Counted from the stretch's first letter, positions 1 to 8,828 are shown. The stretch is DNA of 64,000 bases from Lysobacter sp. K5869 (GCF_018847975.1 NZ_CP072597.1:744001-808000); one strand, 5' to 3'. The notes: generated by a model from the sequence alone, not told the origin. A program made the numbers and translations.

Positions 1-34
1 CCGGATCGCGACGATCGGCCGCGCAGCGCCCCGC

Positions 35-1282
35 TCAGCGCGGCTTGGGCGGCTCGCCGGCGGCGCCGGACCGCGCCGCCGGCTTGGCGGCCGGCTTGGC
101 CTCGGGCGGGAAGCTCTTGCCGGCCGGCTTGGCCTCGGGCGCGATGGGTTTGCCGGCGCCGGTGGGCTTGGGCTCGACGGTGTCGGCCGGCTTGGCCTCG
201 GCCACGGGCGCCTTGGCGCCGGGCTTGGCCTCGCCGGCGCCGGAGGCCGGCTTGGCTAGCGGCTCGTCGACGGGTTTGTCCGCCGGCGGCGACACCACCG
301 GTGCGGCCGCCGGCGCGGCGCCCGCGGCCGCGGGCTTGGCCGGCACCGCCGACGGCGCCCGCGCCTGCACCTTGGCCAGCGCCGCCAACCGTTGCGCCAT
401 CGTTCCCGACGGCGCCGCCTTGGCCGGCGCCTCGGCTTCGGCGCGGGCGTGGCGCAGCACATCGCTGAGATACCAGCGGCCGTCGATGCGCTCGACCAGC
501 ACATACGCGTCCACCGCCTGCCCGCCGACCTGATAGCGGATGCGCACCTTGGCGGTGTCGCCGGTCTGCTCGTCCAGGGTGGCGTCGACGCTGTCCAACG
601 CCGCGTCCAGGTTCAAGCCGTACTCGCCCAGCGCTTGCTTGAGCCGCTCCACGAACGGCCCGAGCCGGCGCAGACTGCGGTCCATGCCGGCCTTGGCGAA
701 CGCGTCCGGGCCGGCCAGGCCGGTGGCGCGCGCGGCCGAAACGAGCTGCGGAATGGTTTCGCGCGCGCGCCGCGAGTCCCCGAGCGGCGCGGCCTGCGCC
801 CACGCGCTGAGCGCCTCGATCAGCTGCGCGTGGTGGTCGCGTTCGGTGTCGCTGTAACCCGGCTCGCTGCGCACGTACTGGCTCGCGAACAGGCCCAAGG
901 TCTTGGCCGCGGACTGCAATTCGGCGTCGGCGCCGGCGAACTGGCGGCGGTAGGTCGCCACCAGCTTGCGTTCGGCGTCCTGCTCGGCCAGCGCGGCGAT
1001 GAAGGACGGGAAGCGGTCGTCGAGCGGCAACTCGGTCAGCGGCCACACCGTGCGGCCCTGGCCCCAGGCGGTTTCCAGGCGCTGATGCAGTTCCGGCGGC
1101 ACCGCGTGGCGGGCGTAGCCGGCCAGATCGTTGTGGCGCAGATCGGACACCAATTGAGCGACCGCCTGCGCCGGCAAGGTCGGCACCGCGTCGGCCGGAG
1201 CGGGATCCGGGCCGCAGCCGGCCGCCGCCAACACGGCGGCGGCGGTCAGCACGGCGGCGCTGGCGCGTCGAACGAGAGACAT
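35..1282 (-). CDS. Alanine/proline-rich lipoprotein of unknown function
   Basis: I do not recognise a family. The 415-residue product begins with a basic n-region and a hydrophobic stretch ending in a lipobox (LAAAGC, Cys23), so it is probably a lipid-anchored envelope protein. Residues about 30-280 are a helical globular part that ends in a short beta segment (RIDGRWYLSDVL) recalling DUF3828- or NTF2-like folds. Residues about 285-415 are a low-complexity Ala/Pro/Lys tail with repeated EAKPA motifs, a likely periplasm-spanning or disordered linker. The gene is divergent from the pilus operon. The tail repeats are also visible at DNA level as GGCCGGCTTGGCCTCGG-like copies. Confidence 0.75.
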   Translation of the reverse strand: MSLVRRASAAVLTAAAVLAAAGCGPDPAPADAVPTLPAQAVAQLVSDLRHNDLAGYARHAVPPELHQRLETAWGQGRTVWPLTELPLDDRFPSFIAALAEQDAERKLVATYRRQFAGADAELQSAAKTLGLFASQYVRSEPGYSDTERDHHAQLIEALSAWAQAAPLGDSRRARETIPQLVSAARATGLAGPDAFAKAGMDRSLRRLGPFVERLKQALGEYGLNLDAALDSVDATLDEQTGDTAKVRIRYQVGGQAVDAYVLVERIDGRWYLSDVLRHARAEAEAPAKAAPSGTMAQRLAALAKVQARAPSAVPAKPAAAGAAPAAAPVVSPPADKPVDEPLAKPASGAGEAKPGAKAPVAEAKPADTVEPKPTGAGKPIAPEAKPAGKSFPPEAKPAAKPAARSGAAGEPPKPR

Positions 1283-1537
1283 GCGTGCGGAGGCTCTGGC
1301 GCGGAGCGCATCCGCGGACCGGCATCTTGGCCTCGGCCCCGTCGGCGCACAAGCGCGGGCTCACGCTCGCTCACCTTTACGACGCGAACGCACAGTTAGC
1401 GACGGCATCGGTCGTCTCCTGCGGTCCCATCGCGTCACCCACGTTTTGTGATGGATTTAGCAAATAAGCCGCTGAACGGGCGCGCTCCCCGATCTCGTGA
1501 AAGGCGTCACCCCCCGCCTCGCGAATGCAGGACTAAG

Positions 1538-1586
1538 GTGCCGGCTCTGGCATGTTTTATGCGTTCTAACCAGGCAGAACCGGCAC
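1538..1586 (+). promoter_or_regulatory. Candidate sigma-54 promoter inside an imperfect inverted repeat, upstream of pilus operon
   Basis: The sequence TGGCATGTTTTATGC at 1548-1562 matches the sigma-54 -24/-12 pattern (GG, ten bases, GC). It lies about 70 bases before the first pilus gene. Two 14-base arms (1538-1551 and 1573-1586, two mismatches, sharing GTGCCGG) flank it. The rest of the gap from 1283 to 1632 shows no gene. A good ribosome-binding site (AGGAG, about 1620) precedes the 1633 start. The promoter call comes from pattern matching by eye. Confidence 0.4.
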
Positions 1587-1632
1587 AAAAGCTCGCCCGC
1601 CTAATGCGCGCAGCGCGCGCAGGAGAACGACC

Positions 1633-2136
1633 ATGCGTCCTACCCCGAGCCGTCTGTTCCTCGCTGTGTTGGCCTTAGCCGCCGCTGGCCCCGCGTTCGC
1701 GGCCAGCGACACCGCCAACCTCAACGTCACCATCACCATCACCAGCGTCTGCGACATCCACACCACCGCGCCGCTGCCGGTGAACTTCGGCAGCGTGGCC
1801 TCGACCGCGACCAACGTCGATCAACAGGGCCAGCTGACCCTCAACTGCACGCCGGGCACGGCCTACACCATCGGCCTGGACAACGGCCAGAACGGCACCG
1901 ACGTCAACAGCCGCAAGATGGCCAACGGCGCCAATCAGGTGCCCTACCAGCTCTATCGCGCCGCCGCGCGCGGCCCCGCCGACGTGTGGGGCAGCACCAC
2001 CGGCGTCGGCGGCAACGTGCTGGCGGGCAGCGGCACCGGCGCCGCGGTCAACATCCCGGTGTACGGGCGCACGCCCAGCGCCAACTTTCCGGCTGGTACT
2101 TACAATGACGTGGTGATCGCCACGGTCACCTACTGA
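1633..2136 (+). CDS. Csu-type fimbrial major subunit, spore coat U domain (SCPU)
   Basis: This 167-residue secreted protein has a signal peptide ending at AFA-AS (about residue 24). A single SCPU domain follows, with the family features CDIHTT, LTLNCTPGTAYTIGLDNG, RKMANG, PYQLYR and the terminal beta strand YNDVVIATVTY, which in chaperone-usher pilins takes part in donor-strand exchange. It is the first gene of a four-gene operon (pilin, chaperone, usher, tip protein) and is the likely major pilin. Such archaic-type pili build biofilm and attach cells to abiotic surfaces. A strong AGGAG site supports the start. Confidence 0.9.
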   Translation: MRPTPSRLFLAVLALAAAGPAFAASDTANLNVTITITSVCDIHTTAPLPVNFGSVASTATNVDQQGQLTLNCTPGTAYTIGLDNGQNGTDVNSRKMANGANQVPYQLYRAAARGPADVWGSTTGVGGNVLAGSGTGAAVNIPVYGRTPSANFPAGTYNDVVIATVTY

Positions 2137-2147
2137 CCGCCCGCGCG

Positions 2148-2903
2148 ATGGGCGGCGGCCGGCACTCCCCGTCAGTCCGCGATCTCCTGCCCCGGCTCGC
2201 CCTGAGCGCCGCGCTGGCCGCCGCGGCCTGCCCGGGGCTCGCGGCCGGGCTGCAGGTCACCCCGACCACGCTCACCCTCGCCCGCGACCGCCCGGCCGAC
2301 GCCTTGTGGCTCAGCAACACCGGCCAGGAAACGCTGCGCGCGCAGGTGCGGGTGTACCGCTGGACCCAAGACAACGGCCAAGAGCGGCTCGACACCGACC
2401 CCGGGCTGGCGATCAGCCCGCCGATGCTCGAACTCGCGCCCGGCGCGCGCCAGCTGGTGCGGGTGATCCGCCTCGGCGCGCCGCCCGCGCGCGAAACCGC
2501 CTACCGGCTGATCGTCGACGAACTGCCGCCGCCGCAGACGCCGCGCAGCGAAGGCCTGCAGTTCGTGCTGCGCTATTCGGTGCCGGTGTTCCTGGCGCCG
2601 ACCGTCGCGGGCGGCCCGCCGCAGCTGCGCGCGCAATTCCAGTTCGAAGGCGACACCCCGTGGCTGGCGGTGGACAACCGCGGCGAACAACGCGCGCAAC
2701 TGGCCGATGCGGTGTTCGTCGACGCGCAAGGACGCCGCTATCCGCTCGCGCCGGGCTTGCTCGGCTACGCCCTGGCCGGCCAACGCATGCGCTGGCCGCT
2801 GCGCACCGCGGCCGAACCGCTGCGCGGTGCCGGCACGTTGAAAGCGAGGATCAATGGCGAACCCAACGAGCAGGCGCTGGCGCTGGACCCGCCGGCTCGT
2901 TGA
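2148..2903 (+). CDS. Periplasmic fimbrial chaperone (PapD/CsuC type)
   Basis: The 251-residue protein carries a signal sequence (LALSAALAAAACPGLAAG), then the immunoglobulin-like N-domain of pilus chaperones: LQVTPTTLTLARDRPADALWLSNTG, RVYRWTQ and the LVRVIRLG strand that zippers into subunits. A C-terminal beta domain follows. It would hold pilin subunits in the periplasm and hand them to the usher. It starts 11 bases after the pilin stop and its 3' end overlaps the proposed usher start by 50 bases, so the genes are translationally close. The start at 2148 has a long n-region and no strong ribosome-binding site, so the exact start is less sure. Confidence 0.88.
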   Translation: MGGGRHSPSVRDLLPRLALSAALAAAACPGLAAGLQVTPTTLTLARDRPADALWLSNTGQETLRAQVRVYRWTQDNGQERLDTDPGLAISPPMLELAPGARQLVRVIRLGAPPARETAYRLIVDELPPPQTPRSEGLQFVLRYSVPVFLAPTVAGGPPQLRAQFQFEGDTPWLAVDNRGEQRAQLADAVFVDAQGRRYPLAPGLLGYALAGQRMRWPLRTAAEPLRGAGTLKARINGEPNEQALALDPPAR

Positions 2904-5256
2904 AGCCATGCCGGCCGGCTTGCTCCTGGCGTCGCAGTTCAGCCGCGCGGCCGAACCGCCGCCGCTGCCGCTCATCCCGGCGTTGGCGCAGACCGGCGCG
3001 GCGCCGGCCTCGGGCATGGCCGTGTACCTGGAAGTCAGCCTCAACCAGACCGCGTACGGCCCGCCGCAACCCTTCGAGCTGCGCGAAGGCCGGCTCTACG
3101 CCAGCGTCGCCACCCTGCGCGCGCTCGGCTTCGCCCTGCCCGGCCGCGACAGCGGCGACACCCTCGCGCCCGACACGCTGCCCGGCGTCGGCGTGCGCTT
3201 CGACGCCGCGCAACAACGCGTCGCCATCGATGCGTCGCTGTCGCTGCTGGACCTGCAAACCAGCCGCCTCAACGCGCCCGGCGCCGACGTGCCGCGCGCC
3301 AGCGCCTCGCCCGGCGTGCTGCTCAACTACGACCTCTACGCCAGCCGCGACGACCGCAGCGACAACGCCACCGCGTTCGTGGAAGCGCGCGCGTTCGGAC
3401 TCGGCGACGGGGTGTTCAGTCAGACCGGCGTGATCCGCCACTACCGCGAGGACGGCGCGCCGCGGCGCACCGACTCGATCCGCCTGGACACGAGCTGGCG
3501 CTGGTCGCGGCCCGAATCGATGTTCGCGATCACCGTCGGCGACGTCGTCAGCGGCCAGCTCGACTGGACCCGCCCGCTGCGCCTGGGCGGCGTGCGCTTC
3601 GGCCGCGACTTCGGCTTGCAGCCCTACCGCATCACCACGCCGCTGCCGACCCTGGTCGGCGAAGTCGCGGTGCCCTCGGCGGTGGATCTGTACGTCAACG
3701 GCATCCGCCAATACCAAGGCGATCTCGCGCCGGGGCCGTTCCAGCTCACCACGATTCCCGGCATCACCGGCGCCGGCAACGCGCAATTGGTGGTCACCGA
3801 CGCGTTCGGCCGCACCCGCACGCTCGACTTCCCGTTCTACGCCGCGCAGCAGTTGTTGGCGAAAGGCCTGTCGGATTGGTCGGTGAGCCTGGGCGTCGCG
3901 CGCGAAGCCTATGCGTTGCGGTCGTTCGAATACGGCAGCGATCCCTTGCTCAGCGCCGACCTGCGTTACGGCGTCAGCGACCGCTTCACCTTCCAAGCCC
4001 ATGGCGAAGGCGGCGACGGCGTGGTCAACGCCGGGCTCGGCGCGGCCTGGCTGCTCGGACAAGCCGGCGTGTTCGGCGCCTCGCTGAGCCACGGCCGCGA
4101 CGGCGGCGACGCGGGCTGGCAATACACCGCCGGCTACAACTGGAGCAACGGCCGCTTCAACTTCGCCGCCGACACCCAACGCACCCACGGCGATTACCGC
4201 GACCTCGCCTCGCGCTACGGCCTGGGCGCGCCGCGGGTCAGCGAGCGCGTGGTGATCGGTTGGAGCGACGCGCGCATCGGCAGCCTCGGCGTGAACTACG
4301 TGCGCCTGATCTATCGCGGCGAAGAACCGGCGCGCTACGCCGGCGCGAATTGGAGCCGCAACCTCGGCACCCGCGCCTCGCTGAGCCTGTCGTACAACCA
4401 GAACCTCGACCGCAGTGCCGACCGCACGGTCTATCTCGGCTTCACCCTCAACCTGCAGCCCGACCCCGCGCGCCCCGGCACCCAGCTCAGCGTGTCGGCG
4501 CAACGCGCCGGCGGCCTCGACCAAGGCGCGATCGACCTGACCCGTCCGGTGCCCGGCGACGGCGGCTTCGGCTGGCGCCTGCAAGCGCGCGGCGGCGACG
4601 GCGAGGAAGGCGGCTTGGCCGAAGCGGCGTGGCTGACCGACGTCGGCCGCTTCAATCTCGGCTACGCGCGCCAAGGCTCGCGCGATTACGGCTACGCCAG
4701 CGCCAGCGGTTCGCTGGTATGGATGGGCGGCCACGTGTTCGCCGCGCGCAGCGTCAGCGACGCCTTCGCCGTGGTCGCCACCGGCGTGCCCGGCGTGCCG
4801 GTGTTGCTGGAGAACCGCCCGTTCGGCCGCACCGACCGCGACGGCCTGCTGCTGGTGACGCCGCTCAACGCGTGGCAGCGCAACCGCATCGGCATCGATC
4901 CGATGGAATTGCCGGCCGACACCCGCCTGGACCGGGTCGAAACCCAGGCCACGCCGCGCGATCGCTCCGGCACCGTGGTGCGTTTCTCGATCCAGAAGAT
5001 CCGCGCCGCGGTGTTGGTGTTGCGCGACGCCGCCGGCGCGCCGCTGCCGCTGGGCAGCGCGGTGCGCAGCGGCAACGGCGAACAGGCGACGGTCGGCTAC
5101 GACGGCGAGACCTATCTGGAGAACCTGCTCGAACGCAACGAACTGCGCGTGGCGACGCCGGACGGCGAATGCGCGGTGCGCTTCGATTATCCGAGCGATG
5201 CGCAAGGCATCGCGCGCATCGGCCCGCTGGCGTGCGCGCGCGAGGCGGCGCCGTGA
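2854..5256 (+). CDS. Outer membrane fimbrial usher (CsuD/FimD family)
   Basis: The 800-residue product has the length and motifs of ushers of archaic pili: an N-terminal periplasmic domain (LEVSLNQTAYGPPQPFELREGRLYAS), the beta barrel with plug (PSAVDLYVNGIRQYQGDLAPGPFQL, DAFGRTRTLDFPFY), and C-terminal domains (ENRPFGRTDRDGLLLVTPL; a final Cys pair in GECAVRFDYP...GPLACA). It secretes and polymerises pilin across the outer membrane. The 2854 start gives an arginine-rich signal sequence but overlaps the chaperone by 50 bases. An ATG at 2908, five bases past the chaperone stop, is an alternative. The next gene overlaps by GTGA. Confidence 0.9.
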   Translation: MANPTSRRWRWTRRLVEAMPAGLLLASQFSRAAEPPPLPLIPALAQTGAAPASGMAVYLEVSLNQTAYGPPQPFELREGRLYASVATLRALGFALPGRDSGDTLAPDTLPGVGVRFDAAQQRVAIDASLSLLDLQTSRLNAPGADVPRASASPGVLLNYDLYASRDDRSDNATAFVEARAFGLGDGVFSQTGVIRHYREDGAPRRTDSIRLDTSWRWSRPESMFAITVGDVVSGQLDWTRPLRLGGVRFGRDFGLQPYRITTPLPTLVGEVAVPSAVDLYVNGIRQYQGDLAPGPFQLTTIPGITGAGNAQLVVTDAFGRTRTLDFPFYAAQQLLAKGLSDWSVSLGVAREAYALRSFEYGSDPLLSADLRYGVSDRFTFQAHGEGGDGVVNAGLGAAWLLGQAGVFGASLSHGRDGGDAGWQYTAGYNWSNGRFNFAADTQRTHGDYRDLASRYGLGAPRVSERVVIGWSDARIGSLGVNYVRLIYRGEEPARYAGANWSRNLGTRASLSLSYNQNLDRSADRTVYLGFTLNLQPDPARPGTQLSVSAQRAGGLDQGAIDLTRPVPGDGGFGWRLQARGGDGEEGGLAEAAWLTDVGRFNLGYARQGSRDYGYASASGSLVWMGGHVFAARSVSDAFAVVATGVPGVPVLLENRPFGRTDRDGLLLVTPLNAWQRNRIGIDPMELPADTRLDRVETQATPRDRSGTVVRFSIQKIRAAVLVLRDAAGAPLPLGSAVRSGNGEQATVGYDGETYLENLLERNELRVATPDGECAVRFDYPSDAQGIARIGPLACAREAAP

Positions 5257-6293
5257 GCGCGGCGGCGCGCGGCTCGCGCCTGCGCTGCGCGTTGCTGCGC
5301 TGCGCGTTCGCGCTACTCGCCGCGTGGGGCGCGCTCGTGCCCGCGCAAGCCGCGACCAGTTGCACCGGCAGCATGACGAATCTGGTGTTCGCGCCCACCA
5401 ACGGCGCGGTCACCGACGCCACCGCCACGCTCACCGTCACCTGCTCCACCGGCGCGCTGTCGCTGCTGGCCAAGGCCCGGGTGAACATGTGCGTGAGCCT
5501 CTTCAGCGGCACCGACGGCGGCGGCACGCTGGCGCCGCGGCGCATGATCAACGGCTTCGGCGACCCGATCCAGATGCAGCTCTACACCGACAGCGCGCGC
5601 AGCCAGATCTGGGGCGCGCGCGGCAACGCCACCGTGCCCAACTATCTGCCGCTGCAATTCGATTACGACGTGCCGGTGCTCGGCGGCAGCCAAACGCTCA
5701 ACGCCACGCTGTACGGCCGCATCCCGACCCAGACCGCGCTCAACGCCGGCAACTACAGTAACCGCTTCACCGGCGCGGCCGACACCAAGATCGAATTCCA
5801 GTTCGCCGAAGCCCTGATCGGCACGCCGCCGATGCCCGCGACCTGCATCAGCGGCGGCAGCACCGGCACGCCGAGCACCTTCCCGTTCACCGCCAGCGGC
5901 TCGGTGCCCAACGCCTGCACGCTGAGCCCCAAACCGGTGCCCGACCTCGCCTTCGGCAACGTGCCGGGCCAGATCCTCAGCAACGTCGACCGCACCACCG
6001 CGATCGGCCTGACCTGCACCGGCCGCACCGCATGGCAGCTCGGCATCGGCAACGGCCTCAACGCCAGCGGCAACATCCGCCGCATGCGCAGCGCCGGCGG
6101 GCAGTTCGTTCCTTATGAGTTGTATCGCGACAGCGGACGCAGCCAACGCTGGGGCACGACCTTGGGCACCGACACCGTCGGCGGCACCGGCACGGGAGCG
6201 GCGCAATCGCAAACCGTCTACGGCCGCGTGGCGCCGCAGGTCGCGACGCCGGGCAGTTACACCGACACCGTGGTCGTCACCGTCACCTACTGA
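5253..6293 (+). CDS. Two-domain SCPU fimbrial tip protein (CsuE-like)
   Basis: Translation starts at a GTG that overlaps the usher stop (GTGA), giving 346 residues. A signal peptide (LLAAWGALVPAQAA) precedes two SCPU domains. The first (about residues 30-190) begins CTGSMTNLVFAPTNG. The second (about 205-346) contains CTLSPKPVPDLAFGNVPG, RRMRSAGGQFVPYELYRD and the terminal strand YTDTVVVTVTY, close to the end of the major pilin. The two-domain form at the end of the operon fits the adhesive tip subunit of Csu-type pili. The gene has no free-standing ribosome-binding site and probably relies on coupling to the usher. Confidence 0.88.
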   Translation: MSAAARGSRLRCALLRCAFALLAAWGALVPAQAATSCTGSMTNLVFAPTNGAVTDATATLTVTCSTGALSLLAKARVNMCVSLFSGTDGGGTLAPRRMINGFGDPIQMQLYTDSARSQIWGARGNATVPNYLPLQFDYDVPVLGGSQTLNATLYGRIPTQTALNAGNYSNRFTGAADTKIEFQFAEALIGTPPMPATCISGGSTGTPSTFPFTASGSVPNACTLSPKPVPDLAFGNVPGQILSNVDRTTAIGLTCTGRTAWQLGIGNGLNASGNIRRMRSAGGQFVPYELYRDSGRSQRWGTTLGTDTVGGTGTGAAQSQTVYGRVAPQVATPGSYTDTVVVTVTY

Positions 6294-6311
6294 CGCACCC
6301 GCATGGCCTAC

Positions 6312-6654
6312 CTGTAGGAGCGGCGCAAGCCGCGACCGCGCCGATTCGCCGACGACGCGGGCCGCCAGGAAGTCGGCGGATGGTACGAGCCGTAAAAAAC
6401 CCTTCGCGTTGGCGTGGCGAATGTTTGTCCAGGGTTCGCCGTAAGCGATGTGGCGCGGTCGCGGCTTGCGCCGCTCCTACAGGGGCAGCCGAAGTAGCGC
6501 GGCGGGGAGGCCGATCGCGCGACGGCTCGGGGCGCCGGGAAGACGGCGAACGATACGGGCCGTAAAAATCCACACGCGTTGGCGTGGCGAATGTTTGTCC
6601 AGGGATCGTCGTAAGCGATGTGGCGCGGTCGCGGCTTACGCCGCTCCTACAGGG
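6312..6654. repeat. REP-like palindromes and a 170-base tandem duplication
   Basis: Three copies of a REP-like element with the core GGTCGCGGCTTGCGCCGCTC are seen: 6312-6336 in one orientation, 6457-6482 and 6627-6652 in the other. The last two sit in a tandem repeat of period 170 (about 6385-6484 and 6555-6654) that also shares GTTGGCGTGGCGAATGTTTG and GTCCAGGG. The block follows the pilus operon and may act as a transcript end or a BIME-like unit. No coding region is supported between 6294 and 6868. Confidence 0.8.
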
Positions 6655-6677
6655 AGCTCGCGGACCTCGCGGCGGAC

Positions 6678-6706
6678 AAAAGAAAAAGGAGGCGCGAGGC
6701 CTCCTT
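6678..6706 (-). terminator. Rho-independent terminator of the acid phosphatase gene
   Basis: Read on the minus strand, an 8-base perfect stem (AAGGAGGC/GCCTCCTT, 6686-6706) with a 5-base loop is followed by a T-rich run (TTTTTCTTTT). It lies about 160 bases past the stop of the minus-strand phosphatase gene, and the orientation fits that gene. Confidence 0.75.
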
Positions 6707-6868
6707 CAAAACCGGCTTGCGCCGGAGAGTACGAGTTGTGGCACGGCCCCGGCCGAAGTCGGGATGCGGGCAGACTAACGCCGCGGCCAAGTTAATGCAA
6801 TACCTGAAGTATTGCGTCACAACCCATTGATTTTAAATGGCGGCCGACAAAGGCCGCCCCACCGAATC

Positions 6869-7801
6869 TCAGGGCGCCACATCCAGCGCCTTGCGCTTGG
6901 CCTCGCGGCGCGCATCGCGCGACTGGCTGTAGTCGTTGTTGAAAGTCATCGCTTCCCACGAGCCGTAGCTCGGGTTCGGCAGCATCCACCAACGTTCGCC
7001 GAACCAATCGTGGTACTGCTCGAGCAACGCGTCGCGGCCTTCCGGCGTATTCGCCACGACCTGCACGAAGTCGCCGATCTGATCGCCGAACTGCATCAGC
7101 ACGCGGTACTTCTTGCCGGCCAACAGGCGGCGGCAATTCTTCTCGCTGCCGTTTTGTTCGCAACCGTCCACGACCGTGCCCAAGCCGAGGAAGACTTCGT
7201 CGTCGGCCACCGGCAAACCGGCGCTGCGCAGGTTCGCGAGCGTGGCGTCCTTCAGATGCACCGCGCGGTTGGACAAGTACAGAATCGTCACGCCCTTGGC
7301 CTGCGCGGCCTTGGCGAACTCGACCACGCCGGGGATCGGTTTGGCCTTCTTTTCGGCCACCCACGCGTCCCAGGTGACTTCGTCGTATTCCTTGCCGTCG
7401 CGCACCAGGCGCGCCTGATACGGCGAGTTGTCGAGCACGGTCTCGTCCACGTCCATCACCACCGCGGGCTTGAGGCCCTTGGCCGAATTGCCGCGCTCTT
7501 CCGGCACCAGCGCATCCCAGTTGGGCTGCTTCAACGCGGCGTCGAGCTTGTCGGCGGCGGCGCGATAGATCGTCTCGGCGCTGGCGCGGTATTCGATCGA
7601 ACGCTGCATCCACAGCACCGCGTTGAGATTGTCGTCGGCGCCGGTCGGCTTGGCCTCGGCGGCGGGTTGCGCCGGCGCGGCGGCCGCGGGCTTGGCGTCG
7701 GCGTTCGTGGCGCCCGCATCGGCCGGCTGGCCCGGCTGCGGCTTGCACGCGGCCAGCGCCAGCGCGCAGGCGAGAACGGTGAGAGGAGCGCGGATTCGCA
7801 T
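6869..7801 (-). CDS. Class C acid phosphatase lipoprotein, e(P4)/HAD-IIIB family
   Basis: The 310-residue protein starts at the ATG that gives a lipoprotein signal (MRIRAPLTVLACALALAAC, Cys19). A low-complexity Ala/Pro/Lys linker leads into the phosphatase domain. HAD motif I is DVDET (residues 117-121), motif II is LSNR, and FGDQIGDF supplies the acidic motif. This is the e(P4)/5'-nucleotidase lipoprotein family, which hydrolyses phosphomonoesters such as nucleotides at the outer membrane, often in NAD or nucleotide salvage. An upstream in-frame ATG at 7918 would add 39 basic residues and would destroy the signal peptide, so it is rejected. The gene is divergent from the ArsR gene. Confidence 0.9.
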   Translation of the reverse strand: MRIRAPLTVLACALALAACKPQPGQPADAGATNADAKPAAAAPAQPAAEAKPTGADDNLNAVLWMQRSIEYRASAETIYRAAADKLDAALKQPNWDALVPEERGNSAKGLKPAVVMDVDETVLDNSPYQARLVRDGKEYDEVTWDAWVAEKKAKPIPGVVEFAKAAQAKGVTILYLSNRAVHLKDATLANLRSAGLPVADDEVFLGLGTVVDGCEQNGSEKNCRRLLAGKKYRVLMQFGDQIGDFVQVVANTPEGRDALLEQYHDWFGERWWMLPNPSYGSWEAMTFNNDYSQSRDARREAKRKALDVAP

Positions 7802-7907
7802 GCGCAGGGGTCCTGAGGAAAGGCGGGGAGTGTAGGCCGCAGCGCGAAAGCGTGTCGAATGCCGCGCCGTTCGTCGGAACGGGTTTGACCGGCCGCGACG
7901 CCGGACG

Positions 7908-7945
7908 TATATAGCCAATACGTTTTATAACTTATTGGCTATATA
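7908..7945. promoter_or_regulatory. Perfect 13-base inverted repeat, probable ArsR-type operator
   Basis: The arms TATATAGCCAATA (7908-7920) and TATTGGCTATATA (7933-7945) are perfect complements separated by the 12-base spacer CGTTTTATAACT. The site is very AT-rich against the GC-rich surroundings. The right arm reaches the first base of the regulator's ATG (7945). Binding here would block the regulator's own promoter and possibly the divergent phosphatase promoter. No Shine-Dalgarno sequence precedes the ATG, so the transcript may be leaderless. Confidence 0.7.
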
Positions 7946-8346
7946 TGCAGCCCAACGCCGACCTCAACGCCACCTTCGCCGCCCTGTCCGACCCGACCCG
8001 GCGCGCGATCCTGGCCCGGCTCGCGCTCGGCGAAGCCTCGGTCAACGAGCTGGCCGAACCGTTCGCGATGAGCCAGCCGGCGATCTCCAAGCACCTCAAG
8101 GTGCTCGAAGGCGCCGGCCTGATCGAACGCGGCCGCGACGCCCAGCGCCGCCCCTGCCGCCTGCGCGCGCAGCCGCTGGCCGAGGCCAACGCGTGGCTGG
8201 AGACCTATCGCCGCTACTGGGAGAACAGCTTCGGCCAGCTCGATGCCCTGCTCGAGCAAATGCAACGCGAGCGCGCCGCGGCCTCCGCCGCCGACGCGTC
8301 GCCCCGTCCCGCCATCCGCCCCAACCGCAAGAGGAAGACCTCATGA
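7945..8346 (+). CDS. ArsR-family winged-helix transcriptional regulator
   Basis: The 133-residue protein opens with the typical ArsR start (FAALSDPTRRAILARLALGEASVNELAEPF), followed by the recognition helix (MSQPAISKHLKVLEGAGLIERG) and a wing (RDAQRRPCRLRAQPL). No cluster of metal-binding Cys residues is seen. It belongs to the subgroup that is paired with SRPBCC/AHSA1 proteins and usually lacks metal sensing. The stop overlaps the next start by ATGA, so the two are co-translated. Autoregulation through the palindrome at 7908-7945 is likely. The C-terminal 20 residues are basic and low complexity. Confidence 0.9.
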   Translation: MQPNADLNATFAALSDPTRRAILARLALGEASVNELAEPFAMSQPAISKHLKVLEGAGLIERGRDAQRRPCRLRAQPLAEANAWLETYRRYWENSFGQLDALLEQMQRERAAASAADASPRPAIRPNRKRKTS

Positions 8347-8828
8347 GCGCCAACACGCTGAAAGTCGCCGCCGACGGCGACACCGCGATTCTCGTCGTCC
8401 GCGAATTCGACGCCCCGCGCGAACTCGTGTTCGAAGCCTGGACCCGTCCCGACCTGCTCAAGCGCTGGCTCGGCGTGTTCGGCGGTTGGTCGCTGGACGA
8501 ATGCGAAATCGATCTGCGCCCCGGCGGCGCCTACCGCTATCTGTGGCGCAACGGCGACACCGCGATGGGCGTGCGCGGCGTCTACACCGAGGTGCTCGCG
8601 CCCGAACGCATCGTCGGCCGCGAACGCTTCGACGAAGCCTGGTTCGCCGGCGACGCGCTCGGCACCACCACCTTCGTCGAGCGCGACGGACGCACGCGCA
8701 TCAGCAACCGCATCGAATACGCCAGCCGCGAAATCCGCGACGGCGTGCTGCAATCGCCGATGGAAACCGGCATGGGCCTGAGCTACGACGCGCTGGAAGC
8801 GCTGTTGGCCGAGCGCAAGGCGGCCTGA
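8343..8828 (+). CDS. SRPBCC/AHSA1-family protein paired with ArsR regulator
   Basis: The 161-residue product is a START/Bet v1-like fold protein of the AHSA1 (activator of Hsp90 ATPase homologue 1-like) type: REFDAPRELVFEAWTRPDLLKRWLG, DLRPGGAYRYLWR, GVYTEVLAPERIVGRERFD and the final helix GMGLSYDALEALLAE. These proteins bind small hydrophobic ligands; the substrate is unknown. It overlaps the ArsR gene by ATGA, the usual arrangement for this family. The last codons lie in a 40-base tandem duplication. Confidence 0.88.
   Translation: MSANTLKVAADGDTAILVVREFDAPRELVFEAWTRPDLLKRWLGVFGGWSLDECEIDLRPGGAYRYLWRNGDTAMGVRGVYTEVLAPERIVGRERFDEAWFAGDALGTTTFVERDGRTRISNRIEYASREIRDGVLQSPMETGMGLSYDALEALLAERKAA

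Noticed and set aside
2851..5205. Long open frame antisense to the usher gene
   Set aside because: Low-complexity Ala/Arg/Val translation without motifs. It is a shadow of the usher in high-GC DNA.
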